Assembly (NCBI RefSeq): GCF_910594005.1
Contig: NC_057848.1
Coordinates: forward strand, 47,385,616 to 47,449,615
DNA from: Cervus elaphus
Lineage: Eukaryota > Chordata > Mammalia > Artiodactyla > Cervidae
DNA: 64,000 nucleotides
Direction of reading: 5' to 3'
This document shows, one piece after another, positions 22,286 to 33,300 of this stretch. Every line of letters begins with the position of its first letter. The first letter of the stretch is position 1. The notes below the pieces were generated by a model. That model was not told the origin of the DNA. It saw only the letters and a list, made by a program, of their open reading frames with translations, and searched no databases. The position numbers and the translations under genes are program-made.

Positions 22286-23811
22286 TTAATATGCAAAGAT
22301 GTATTTATGTTAATTTAAATTTATATTTATATACATACATATATAGTTTTGAGAGATAGTTTTGAACAGTAATCAGAGTGGCACCTTTCTCTCCTTGTGT
22401 CCACTTTTTTCACATACCATTATTTTATATTGACGTGGTCCATGTGCTTAAAATTTTTTGAAAAATATAGCTCTCTAATGTCTTTGAACTTTGATGTAGT
22501 TTTGAATCGTTCTTTCTGCTGCCATTTCTTAATTTTGAGTTACATTCCTTAGGTTAATTCCGTTTTTTCACTATTAAAATAGAACTCCTATGAAAATCTT
22601 GGTCAAATTGCTTTTTCCATTTCATTCCTTACAGCAGATGAAGATAAGGAAGGTCATTAGGTCAAAAATACGCAGTTTTATAGCTCTTGTTATAACTTGG
22701 CAATTTATTCCCTAAAACAGTGATTTCTCAGTGGATGGGGAGAGAGCATGTATAGTTTGGAAAAGAGAGAATCCATATTTTAGTTTACTTTTACATTATA
22801 AGATTACTATTTCTTAATATAAGCTACAGAAAACAAAACTGTGAAATTTTGTTGGGGAAGAAAGAGTAAGAAGTTCAGAAACACTGTTCTATGAAGACTG
22901 AAGCCCTTGAAAAAGCTTCAGCTTATATTTAAATAAAATTTCATTCTGAAAACATAGACTGAGTGACTATGGGGGTGGCGGCACAGATGCGCCCAAGGTG
23001 AGTGAAAGAAGCCAATGAGGTGTCAGCATTTTCCATGCATTTTTAATCAATCCTTCTGTAACTTTAATGTGCCTACAAATCATCTGGAAATCTTGTTAAA
23101 ATTTCAGATTCTGACTCAGCAGTTCCAGAGTGGGCCCGAAATTCTACATTTCTAGCAAGGTCCCAGGTGATGCTCTGCTATTACCCTGGGAATATAATTT
23201 GAATCGCACTGTTTTAAATCTCTTCCATCAGTGGTATATGAGAGTATATCCACGAGAGTTGGCTACAGGAGATCTTTGATCAATTACTCCAGCAACTTGG
23301 AAGTGGAAGAGATGAAATGCTGGCTTGTTTGAGGGGGGAGACAATTTTGCTCATTCAGAAATCGAAGGAGCTGGGGCGTAGGAGACTGTTAAATTTGGAT
23401 GGGTTGATCACAAGGAGTTTTATGTGCCACTAACATCAGGTTGTTCAAGACTGAAGAGGTAAGGACTTTTGAAGTGGTACTCAGGTTCCTGCTTCTTAAC
23501 TGAAAGTGCGATAAGATCAGATTCGTTAGGAAACAATTTTCAAAACAGACTCATTTATTTTGACTAAATGAGGCTGAATGATAGTAGAGAGATAGAATTC
23601 ATTGTATCTTTTAGAAAACCATTGTTTGAGAAAGTAGAAAACCAGTTGCCTATGATTTTGCTTGCCTCGTTGCTGAGATTTTAAATAATTAATTTCCAGA
23701 ACACCTTTAATGATACTGAATTATTGCCATTAATTGCTTTCCATAGGGAAAATGGAACTAAATAAAGGCCTATGCTATTTCCCTGCTCCTACCTCCATTT
23801 TCCTTTTTTTT

Positions 23812-23922
23812 TTTCTTTTTTGGTGGCATGCGGGGTCTTAGTTCCCCCACCAGGGATTGAATTCAGGCCCCTGCAGTGAAAGCAGTAAGTCCTAGTCACT
23901 GGACTGCCAGGGAATTCCCTGC
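23812..23922 (-). repeat. CHR-type SINE, short
   Basis: Reverse copy: GGCATGCGGGGTCTTAGTTC, CACCAGGGATTGAATTCAGG, CACTGGACTGCCAGGGAATT on +; preceded by a T-rich tail. Confidence 0.85.
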
Positions 23923-24665
23923 TGTGTAACTTTAAGAAAACCACTTAAAGCTTTATGTTTGGAGTTCTCATAGTGAAAAATGGAAATCGAAGTGCTTGCC
24001 TTGTTCCCTGTAGAGTACTTACTGAAATCAGTGGGTTTTGAGGTACATTTCAATTGATTAAAAAAGCAAAAGGCTTTACAATGTAATCTTTTATATTTAT
24101 TTAGCATATTATATGTGCTAAATAGTATATTATATGCATATATCAAGCTATTTTATACATGATGTAAATATTCTGGCAAATCTTTATAACAAAAATGAAA
24201 CATTTCCTGTAATCGCAGCAGCAAATTAAATTGACCCTTTTTTGGATTTCACAAATTGAATGAACCTGACTAAAGTGTTTTAGACCTAATTTTTTTTATC
24301 CCTTAGGTAATAGTACTCTTGGATATTGATTAAAAATACAGTAATTTAATGCACATATTTAAAGACTTTTAGTTCTATAAGTGATTAATGATAAGTGAGG
24401 TCAATTACTACAGGGTGACCCTGTTTGAGATTCTTTAGGTTCTTTTAGATTTAAACACATTTCTTTTTACCAGAGTTTAATATGTATTCTAATCAAAGAT
24501 ATATTTTGACCCAAACTTGTGCCAAAGAATAGCAATCAGAAAATGTCTGAAATAAAACTGTGAATATTCAGATTCGTAATTTGAAATGATTCAGCATAAA
24601 GTTTACTGTACTTTTCTAGGAAGCAAAGGTTTGTGAGGCAAATTAAATAGCAGTACCATATATAC

Positions 24666-24885
24666 TGGGGCTTCCCTGATAGCTTAGATGATAAAGAATT
24701 CGCCTGCAATGCAGATGACCCAGGTTTGATCCCTGGGTTTGGAAGATTCCCCTGGAGAAGGGAATGGCTACCCACTGCAGTATTCTTGCCTGGAGGATCC
24801 CATGGACCGAGGTGCCTGGCGGGCTATAGTTCATGGGTCGCAAAGAGTCAGACACGACTGAGTGACTAAGCATGCACGCATACAC
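24666..24885 (+). repeat. Bov-tA SINE
   Basis: Forward copy: GGGGCTTCCCTGATAGCTTA head, CCCAGGTTTGATCCCTGGGT, TATTCTTGCCTGGAGGATCC, GTCGCAAAGAGTCAGACACG. Confidence 0.9.
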
Positions 24886-24929
24886 TATATATGCTAAAAT
24901 ATAGTAAATAAGCTATATCCATTACAGGG

Positions 24930-25123
24930 TGGGAATCAAAAGCCAGGGCTCTAGAGTCAAAGAGGTCTGATTTAAAGCCCCAAAGAGGTCTGATTTAAAG
25001 TGCTTGATTTGTAGTGTGGCTTTGGTTACTTAACTTTTCAAAGTTTCAGTTTCCTCATCTATAAAATCAGTTTCACAATATAAAGCTCATAGGATTACTG
25101 TGGGGCCCAAAAGAGATAATGTA
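24930..25123 (+). repeat. MIR, upstream half (split by MaLR)
   Basis: MIR features TTTGGTTACTTAACTTTTCA, AGTTTCCTCATCTATAAAAT and AAAGAGATAATGTA. The MIR continues after the LTR element with ATGTAAAACTCTTGGCGTGT at 27533. A 22-base piece (CAAAGAGGTCTGATTTAAAG plus two bases) is duplicated near 24960-25000. Confidence 0.7.
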
Positions 25124-25285
25124 TGTGCTGTGGGCTGAATTGTGTCCTTGTCAGACTCCTATGTTGAAGTTCTAACTCCCAGTGTGGATGTACTTGGAGA
25201 TAGGGCCTTTAGGAGGCAATTTAGGTTAAATGAGATCGTGAGGGTGCGGCTCTAATTCAATAGCATCTTGGCCTTAGAAGAAGAG

Positions 25286-25433
25286 AGACAAGTGGGGGGT
25301 GGGGATCGGGATGGGGAATACATGTAAATCCATGGCTGATTCTTGTCAATATATGACAAAAACCACTACAATATTGTAAAGTAATTAGCCTCCGACTAAT
25401 AAAAATAAATGAAAAAAAAAAAAAGAAGAGAGC
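25286..25433 (+). mobile_element. L1 3' tail inserted in the 5' LTR
   Basis: About 145 bp of L1 3' UTR (GGGGATCGGGATGGGGAATA, AATATTGTAAAGTAATTAGC, AATAAAAATAAATG and an A tail). The host LTR resumes with GAAGAGAGCACCC, echoing AGAAGAGAG before the insertion, a short target duplication. Confidence 0.85.
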
Positions 25434-27087
25434 ACCCTCTTTCAATGAATGCACACAAAGAAAAGGTCGTGTGAGCGCACAGCAAGAAGGTGGCTGTCTA
25501 CCAGGCAGAAAAAAGGGCTTGGAATGAAACCTATGTTGCTGACACCTTGATCTTGTACTTCCAGCCTCCAAAACTATGAGAAAGTAAATTTCTTTTGTTT
25601 AAGCCACCCAGTCTATGGCATTTTGTTATGACACCCCAAGCAGACTAGTACAGATTTTGGTACTGAGAAGTCTAGTGGTGTTGTAACAAACACCTAAAAA
25701 TGTGGAAGTGGCTTTGGAGCTGGATCATGGGTAGAGACTAGAGTAGTTTGGAGATGCATGCTAGGAAAAAACCTACATTGCTGTGAACACAGTGTTGGTA
25801 GAATGATGGATGTTAAAGGTTATTCTGATGAGGTCTCAGGTGAAAATGAGAAATGTGTTGTTAGAAGCTAAAGGAAAAGCCATCCTGACTATAAATGGCA
25901 AAGATCTTGGCTGAACTGTGTTCTAATATTTTGTGGAAGGTAGAACCTGAAAATTGGATATTTAGCTGTGGAAATCTCTAAGCAAGGTGTTGAAAGAATA
26001 CCTTGGTTCCTCATGACTACTTATGGTAAAATGCAAAAGGAGAAAGATGAAGCAAAGAAGGAGTTGTTAAACAAAAAGAAACCAGAATTGAAAGATTTGG
26101 AAAATTCTCAGCCCACTCATATGGCAAAAAATGAGGAAGCTTGGTCTGGAGAGAACAGCACGGGAGTGGCTGGACAATTGCTTCTTAAGTAGATTACCCA
26201 CGATGTTAACTAGTCATCTCAGCAGAAGCCGGGAATAGAGTTTGGACCAAAGCATCAGCGACACTGTCAGTTTGGACCAAAGGGAACATGATAGGGCAGC
26301 AGAGCAATTTGGCTGCAAAAATGCATTATCTTTCAAGAAAATGGAAAGATGATCTTGAAAGCGTTTCAGAGATCATCAGGGCTGCCACTCCCAACACAGC
26401 ACCAGAGTGCATAAGCCTAGGAGGGCAAGGTCACTTTCACCTAAATTTCCAAGGCAGGATCAGTGCCCAGCAGAGCCAGGTGGGCAGGGCTGCTGCAGCA
26501 GAGCCACGGGGGGGACAGTGCCACCCAGTGGGGCCGGAGGGTAGAGCGTCAATTCAAAAAGGGTTGTTCTCAAGCATTAAGATCTAATGGAATTTGCCTT
26601 ATGAAATGTTGCACATTTGGGGGACCTGTTACCCCTTTCCTCCTGATATCTCCTTTTTGGAATGAGAATATCTGTCCTATGCCTACCTTGCTGTATTTTG
26701 GAAGCATGTGACTTGTCTGGTTTCACAGGTTCACAGCTGGAGAAGAATTTTGACTCAGGTGCCGTCAAACCTCACTAGATGATATTTAGATGAGACTTTG
26801 GGCTTTATTTAGACTGTAGAGTTTATGCTGGAATGTATTGAAGACTTTTGAGGCTGTTGGGATGGGATGAATGTATTTTACATGAGAGAAGGTGTGAATT
26901 TGGGGGTGCCAGTGTTGGAATACTATGAACTGAATTATGTCCCCCTCCCCTCAAATTCATATGTTGAAGCTTAACCCCCAAAGTGGCTATGTTTGAAGAT
27001 AGGCCTTTAGGACGTAATTAAGGTTAAATGAGGTTGTAAGGGTGAGGCCCCAACCCAATAGGATTGGTGGCCTTTTAAGAAGAGAGA

Positions 27088-27268
27088 TCTTCACCAGCCC
27101 AGGCTGGATGCATGAGACAAGTGCTCAGGCCTGGTGCACTGGGATGACCCAGAGGGATGGGATGGAGAGGAAGGTGGGAAGGGGGATCGGGATGGGGAAT
27201 ACTTGCAAATCCATGGCTGATTCATGTCAATGCATGACAAAAACCACTACAATATTAAAAAAAAGAAG
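27088..27268 (+). mobile_element. L1 3' tail inserted in the 3' LTR
   Basis: About 180 bp of L1 3' UTR starting CACCAGCCCAGGCTGGATGC and ending AATATTAAAAAAAA, lacking the final TAAAGTAATTAGC block. It is flanked by AAGAAGAGAGATCTT at about 27073 and 27266, a 15-bp target duplication. Confidence 0.87.
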
Positions 27269-27284
27269 AAGAGAGATCTTTTTC

Positions 27285-27285
<1 letters not shown>

Positions 27286-27335
<50 letters not shown>
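27286..27335. repeat. (AC)n microsatellite
   Basis: About 24 AC units grown from the short ACAC stretch of the MaLR LTR. Confidence 0.95.
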
Positions 27336-27885
27336 GGAAAAGGTAATGTGAGCACCCAGCAAGAATGTGGCTGCCTACAAGGCAAGATAAGAGGCCTCAG
27401 AATAAAACCTATGTAGCTGGCACCTTGGTCTTGGATTTCCAGCCTCCAGGACTGTGCAAAGAAAAATTTCTTTTGTTTAAGCCATACAGACTATGGTATT
27501 TTGCTGTATCTGTCTGAGCAAACTAACACAGCATGTAAAACTCTTGGCGTGTAGTAGAAATCAACTATACAGATATGCAATATGCATATATACTGAATAA
27601 TTGGGGATAATATTTACCCCATCTAAAAGGACAAGCTGATTTCAAGTACTTTGGCAGGACTCCTTTTTAATTCAAATTATTATTAGTACTATATTATAAA
27701 GTGACATAATAATAGTAACATCATAGGGATATAGCACATTTATTGTATTTATAATTAATATCATTACTATTAATTTAGGTAGGCTTCATAGTACCTTAGC
27801 CCAGTGAAATGTTTTCACCTTAAGGCTCAATATGTACTTAAAAAGTAATATAACTAGACTTTGTTGAATCTATGTAATAATTTGT

Positions 27886-28100
27886 CGTCGTGTGCGTGCT
27901 CCATCATGTCCGAGTCTTTGTGACCCCAGGGACTGCAGCCCACCAGGCTCTTCTGTTGATGGAATTTTCCAGGCAAGAATATTGGAGTGGGTTGCCATTT
28001 TCTACTTCAAGGGATCTTCCTGACCCGGGGATCGAACCCACATCTCTTGCGTCTCCTGCATTGGGAGGTGGATTCTTTACCAACTGTGACACCTAGGATG
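27886..28100 (-). repeat. Bov-tA SINE
   Basis: Minus copy: CATGTCCGAGTCTTTGTGAC, AGAATATTGGAGTGGGTTGC, GGGGATCGAACCCACATCTC on +. Confidence 0.9.
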
Positions 28101-28429
28101 GCTTAATAATTTTTCATTTTTACCAATTACAATAGGTCTGTAGTTTCTTTCTGTCCCAGCAGTCTCTCAACTTGACAAGTCCTTAGGAGTGTGAGTGCCC
28201 TCATTTAAAAAAAAAAGTAAAGATAAAGAAGCCTTACTGGAAACTGTGACTAGCTAGATATAATGTGTGAGCAAGTTAGATTTCCCAGGCTTTTATTTCT
28301 ATGAATGACTTGGTGCCATATACGTGTGCCCCAGTATATGTATATTTATATGTAATAGTTAAAGCTCAAATTTAGAACACCCATTGTTCTTTTGGAATTT
28401 TTCAGTAATGAAAGTTTATTCTTTCACAG

Positions 28430-28493
28430 GTATCAAGGTTACATTTATACATACCGAGTGTCCCAGACAGAAACAGGTTCTTGGAGTGCCGAG
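28430..28493 (+). CDS. SH2D1A: SH2D1A exon 2
   Basis: The acceptor TTCTTTCACAG precedes the exon, which supplies the last base of codon 46 and codons 47-67. It encodes YQGYIYTYRV and SQTETGSWSAE, the central SH2 strands. The ligand-pocket Arg at position 55, a human disease-mutation site, is present. Residue 48 is Gln where I recall His in human. The 64-bp length and phase are those needed to connect exon 1 (phase 2) with exon 3 (phase 0). The donor is GAG|GTATAG, weak at intron position +5. Confidence 0.96.
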
Positions 28494-28929
28494 GTATAGC
28501 TCTTTTATTTATTTTTGCTTCTGGGGGTATTGGGGAGCCATTTGACTTTTACATTGCTTTCACAAAAGAGCCATCAAATCCTACATTCCCCAAATATTCC
28601 TCCAATTCAAATCACTAATGCTCTAATCCAAAATTGTTCATCGATCATTAAAAAAAAATTTTTGGTCCCAGTTCTGTTTAGCCACCATTGTATGGAGTGT
28701 CTGACTTTGGAGGAAAGATAAGAAAGCTAAAGGATTGTGTTAAAAGTTTTAGTACCTAAGTGAAATTTTAGAAAGTCTATCAAAAATATATAAAAGAATC
28801 AAATCTACAATTATTTACTAAATAATACTAACACAAGTGGTTCTGTGGGGGATCAAACAACATGACTCCTGTTTTCTAAGAGCTTATCAGACCCTTGAGG
28901 TGATACCAAATGAATTCAACAGCAATGTG

Positions 28930-29135
28930 AGAGCCTGGTGTTTGCTGTCAGGTTGATCTGGGTGCACGTCTTGTCCACCCTCACCCCGTTTCTGAGAGGT
29001 CTCTGACCTTGGGTAGGTTACTTAACTTTTCTTTGAACGAGTTTCTTCATCTGTAAAATAAGGCTAAAAATAGTCGCTTACTCATAGTATTCATTTTGAA
29101 GATTAAATGAGATAATGTGTGTAAGGAAAGCTCTT
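28930..29135 (+). repeat. MIR SINE
   Basis: TTGGGTAGGTTACTTAACTT, GTTTCTTCATCTGTAAAATA and a GATTAAATGAGATAATGTGTG block. Confidence 0.75.
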
Positions 29136-31534
29136 AGCCACAGGCCTAACTAGCAAAGCCCTCAACAATGGGAACTCACCCAAGTTGCTGAATGGTGTGA
29201 TTATATACAGTTAAGTGTTACACATTATCTATCATAAAAGTTTGAAGAATAGAGGATTTTCCAAGTGTCAGGGTAATCAAGGCTGCTCTGCTTTGGTGAC
29301 AGGACTCCCCGCTGAGCCATATGGAAGGACAAGGATAGGTGGAAAGGAGAGAGAGGGAATATAGTAGCTTTCGAGCTATGCTCTGCAAAATCCTAAGGTC
29401 CTTCCATCTGGGTGCCTTGGAGTTGCCCAGCGGGTTATAGGAGGAGAGGAGAATGTGCGGGTATGCTTTGGGTCCCCAATTTGTCTTTAATCTGAGCAGC
29501 TCTTTATTTTGCTTAGCAAGTGGGGCTCTGAGAAATATTTCATTAGAAAAATGGATTCTGATGGCTTTGAAAAATTTGAAAGTCACTGTGCCATTGCAAG
29601 AAATGCCTATAGAGTGGATCTCTTTCTACCTACCAGGATAATATATTACCCTGCTGTCAAAATAGAAGTCTCTGCAATGGAAACTTCTGACTTCAAATGA
29701 TTTCTGACTCTTATATAAAAACAGTCTGTCTTTATAATGAAAGCACTTCATCATGAGCTGTTTGAAAACGTAAATGCTAATATCAACCTCTATTAACAAC
29801 ACATTCTATACATTTAAGAAACTCTAAAGACTAGACTTAAAAAAATTAAAATAGCGCTTACCTTTAAAGATGCATCAGTAAACTAGAAAGCACAAATTGC
29901 ACACTACAAATGTTTTGAACTACTGAGATAAATTAGGGCAAGTTTTCAAACACGTTGTTGCTTTATATCAGGATAATTAATGCCACGATACTAATTAGAG
30001 GAAAAGCAGTACTATCTCTAATCAGAACTGTTTATACCTGTTTATTTTTAAAAATTCTCTGCATCACTGCAGAGATGGTTGAATAGGAAATGAAATTTAA
30101 TTTATTATGAGGAATTGTAGCGTTTGATACATACATATATATGTGTATATAATTTGACCAGAAATAGCCCTTCTCCCTAGAGAAGTAGCCTTCTGCTTCT
30201 GAAGAATATTCTGTATGAAAAGGATCTTAAATTAGTAGGGTTTAGCTAACCTTTTGTTTTAATTCATTTTCTTCCATTTCAAGTATAACATCACACGTGG
30301 AGTGTTACATGTTTGTGATCACATTAGGAAAGAAAAGGCTTATTGAACACAAATGCTGTCTCATTCTGTTGTCTGGTCTGACCCGTTAATCTAATAATAT
30401 TGTAATTATCTGCACCAAGAGAGCAGAAGATTGGCATGTTTTCTCCAAAGGGAAAACAGTTTTAAAAAAAAACTCTAGATTTATTTTTGAAATGCATTGC
30501 ATTTTCCCCTATCTACTAAATTTGCCTTCTTAGTTACATTTTTCTTAAGGTGAATATTAAACTAGTGTGTATTCTCAGAGCTCATATCACCTGACTGGAA
30601 GAAATTTCTCTAGAGCATATTGAAGACCAGCTGTGATCCAAAACATGTTTCCATGGATAACTAAGAGATGACAGTATGGGAAATGTGCAAATTTGAACAA
30701 TAGCTGAGTTCAGTGACAGGATGGGAGATGTCAGTGGTATAATTCTTGTGGTATATGTATTTTCAAAATTGGGTAAATAACAGATATTTATATTGCTTTT
30801 TGGAACAATGCTTTAGTTTGCTACCCTGCAGGAAAAATCTTGACAGTAGCACTTCACCTTCTGTGAAGGATTACGCTAGAAATCGAGGTATGTCTGCGAT
30901 TTGTTTCAGAGAGTGAAGTAAAATTGAACCCTGGATCCACTCAATTATGAAAGACAAATATGATGTGAGTTTCTCATTTTAGATAGAATTTTAGGTTTTA
31001 TCATTGCCCAGTGTATTAATTTATCTCATGTGACTCAGAGTAAAATTTAGGCAAATTGTTAATTCAGAGAATTCTAACGTCACCCATCATTTATTAATAT
31101 GTACATTGTCTGTGGTACATTATAAGAAATGTACTAACACCCTTCTGCTGACTTCAGTGCTTTTGGGCTTTTTTGGATGTTTGATCATCAGTGGATCAGT
31201 AGACGTTAAATAATTTCACTTATTGACCTAAGCAAAGCATTATAAATTCGGTCACTTATCTGCCGGGGCAACATTGCATGCCAAATTTCAATTGCTTTTT
31301 TACATCCCGTGCTATTATTCCTCCCTGTTAGCGTGGATAATCAAGGTTAACTACATATAAATCCCCATACAAAAGATGCTTCTGTTGATAAATGGTTTTA
31401 CAAGCCACAAGAACAGGTGAAAAAATGTGTGGTTTGAAATCTTTCCATACCGGGGGAGTGTATAGTTTCTCTTCTGGTCTGTGACTTTAACCTCACTAGA
31501 ACCTGTTTTGTCTAGTCCTAATCTGAGAGGAAAA

Positions 31535-31640
31535 GCACTGGGTCCTGGGATCTAGGGCCAGTTCTGCCTCTGGTTATCTGTGTGACTTGGGCAAGCTGAA
31601 TTCTCTTTGTATTTTCATTTTCTTATCTGTCAAATGGGAG
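31535..31640 (+). repeat. MIR SINE fragment
   Basis: TGCCTCTGGTTATCTGTGTG, GACTTGGGCAAGCTGAATTC and TTCTTATCTGTCAAATGGGA. Confidence 0.7.
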
Positions 31641-32747
31641 TAACCAAATCATCCAAGAACAGCCAGTCTGTCAAATAGTGGGGGCCAGAGATGGGAAAGG
31701 GCTTTGAAAATGAAAAAGTACTCTAAGGAAGATACAAGAAGTTTATCTTGTGCCTACAGCCTGCCTTTGTCATTTGGAGATTCTATCCTGGAGCTAAGGA
31801 ACTCTAGGACTTCTGTAAGAATCCAAGGAATTTTGGACTCCTGTAAGAATGGCCATGTTCTTTTGGATGAAGTTTCAGGAGAATTCTGGAAAGGTGTTTT
31901 GAACATAAGGGTAGAGCTGAGTGAGAGAGTGGGCCTCTGAGTGGACACTTATTTAAAACTGTTAATAAAAAATAAATAAAAATAAAACTATTAATAAAAA
32001 GAACTTTTCAGTGTTTTCAATGAAAAACTATTTACCCCGATGTAGGAAATGACCAACAGTTACAGTGGATAGTGTATCTTCAGCATTTAGTCTAGTTGAC
32101 AGAAGTCTGTCTGCCAGCCTTCCTGTTTTCTCATTAAACGCTAACAAATGAACAGCTCCCACCTCAAAAATTTTCCAGATGGAAGAGCTGAAAAACAGCT
32201 TTCTAAAAAAAAAACAAAAAACTTGTCATTGTTCAATCGCTTATAGCAATACTATTTTATTTTATGTAAAATGACAGTTTTGAGCTGATGTCTAAAGCTT
32301 GACTCATAAGCTTTTGCAGGAAATTGTTGTGGATTTCAAGTAGTGTCTTTACAAGAGAATTGATGTCAGGAAAGGAGTACATTTTAATAGTCACCTGCAA
32401 ATAATGATCCCTTCAAAACCAACCAGATAAATAAATAAAGGTGACCTCAGAGAGTCTTTCATTTTCATGTCATAGAGAAAACCTTGTCAAGTGAAGTGTT
32501 GATGGAGGGAACAATTTGGGGGAGGATAGGGAAGTTTCCCAAGCAGGAAGAAATTGGATGTGAAGGATGAGGCAGGACAGATTGTGGAGTCAGAGTATGA
32601 GGACTAACTAGCCCTGCATTTAAAATGCAATTTTAAATTTCCTGTGTAGCATTTTACATTGTGGAATGATGACAGGGAAAATGGGTGTTTGTTTTGTTTG
32701 CTTTTAAAATTTTTCTTGGTTCTTTAGGCTTTTTATTAATGACCTGT

Positions 32748-32791
32748 AGGATCTGTGTTTTTTTTTTTTTTTTTTTTTAGGATCTGTGTTT
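32748..32791 (-). mobile_element. Poly(T) insertion flanked by a direct repeat
   Basis: AGGATCTGTGTTT occurs at 32748-32760 and again at 32779-32791 with only T residues between. This is the signature of an L1-machinery insertion on the minus strand that kept nothing but its poly(A) tail. Confidence 0.7.
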
Positions 32792-33155
32792 TTTTCCCCT
32801 GTTTAATTTCATCCTCTCCATTGGTGAATTCATTGTGGGTAATGGCTTCCCTTAGAGGTTTGGGATGTATGAAGGGTAGCAGGTGGGAAGGGCAGGGTGA
32901 TGAGCAGGAGCTTGTACAAACTGATACCACCCTCAGGAGAACTGAAATGACAGCTCATTAGCTCCTCTTGCAGGGCAATTCAGCCAACCAAAGTGAGCTC
33001 TTCTAGAATGTTGTTTTTCCTGCTTCCTTCTGTTTTCAAATATTTGAATAAGTTACACAAATGTTACCTCTCTCGGCATCCCTTATACATTTTGTAGGCC
33101 CATTTTGTATAATTATGAGGTAGATGAATAATCTGCTTGACCTTTTATTTTCCAG

Positions 33156-33300
33156 ACAGCACCTGGGGTACATAAAAGATTTTTCCGGAAAATAAAAAAT
33201 CTCATTTCAGCATTTCAGAAGCCAGATCAAGGTATTGTAATACCTTTGCAGTACCCAGTTGAGAAGAAGCCCTCAGCTAGAAGTACACAAGGTGCTACAG
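33156..33300 (+). CDS. SH2D1A: SH2D1A exon 3
   Basis: The acceptor TTTATTTTCCAG precedes codon 68. The exon encodes residues 68-115 and one base of codon 116, opening TAPGVHKRFFRKIKNLISAF. The Arg at position 78, part of the surface that contacts the FYN SH3 domain in SAP, is conserved; position 76 is Phe where I recall Tyr in human. The SH2 fold ends near residue 102 and the exon closes with the flexible Ser/Lys-rich tail. The donor is ACAG|GTATGG. Confidence 0.97.

Larger units (their letters stand above)
25124..27530 (+). mobile_element. ERVL-MaLR element (MLT1/MST-like), LTR-internal-LTR
   Basis: Two related LTRs (about 25124-25652 and 26913-27530) flank about 1.26 kb of internal sequence. 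Both LTRs share the MaLR order: CTGAATT-TGTCC near the start, a TAGGGCCTTTAGGAGG-like or TAGGCCTTTAGGACG block, CACCTTGATCTTG or CACCTTGGTCTTG, TTCCAGCCTCCA, TTTCTTTTGTTTAAGCCA and an ACACA/GTACA end. The internal part begins GATTTTGGTACTGAGAAG, typical of the MaLR primer-site region. It has short broken open frames (25968-26192, 26288-26587), no intact gag and no pol. Both LTRs are interrupted by L1 tails. It is an old, non-functional retroviral-like relic. Confidence 0.8.
13738..28429 (+). other. SH2D1A: SH2D1A intron 1
   Basis: A 14.7-kb intron bounded by GTGAGT and TTCTTTCACAG. It carries the repeats listed between these positions, including the nested MaLR/L1 locus at 24.9-27.6 kb. The stretches 13750-14430, 14705-15590, 15725-16550, 22290-23810 and 23925-24660 hold no recognisable gene. 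A 103-codon frame at 13802-14113 has no family resemblance. Confidence 0.85.
28494..33155 (+). other. SH2D1A: SH2D1A intron 2
   Basis: A 4.7-kb AT-rich intron without any Bov-tA, Bov-A2 or CHR element. It contains MIR fragments, a poly(T)-only insertion at 32748-32791, and otherwise sequence in which I see no gene or known repeat. Confidence 0.85.

Noticed and set aside
25968..26587. Open frames between the two LTRs
   Set aside because: Short broken remnants of MaLR internal sequence; no intact retroviral gene and no enzyme motif.
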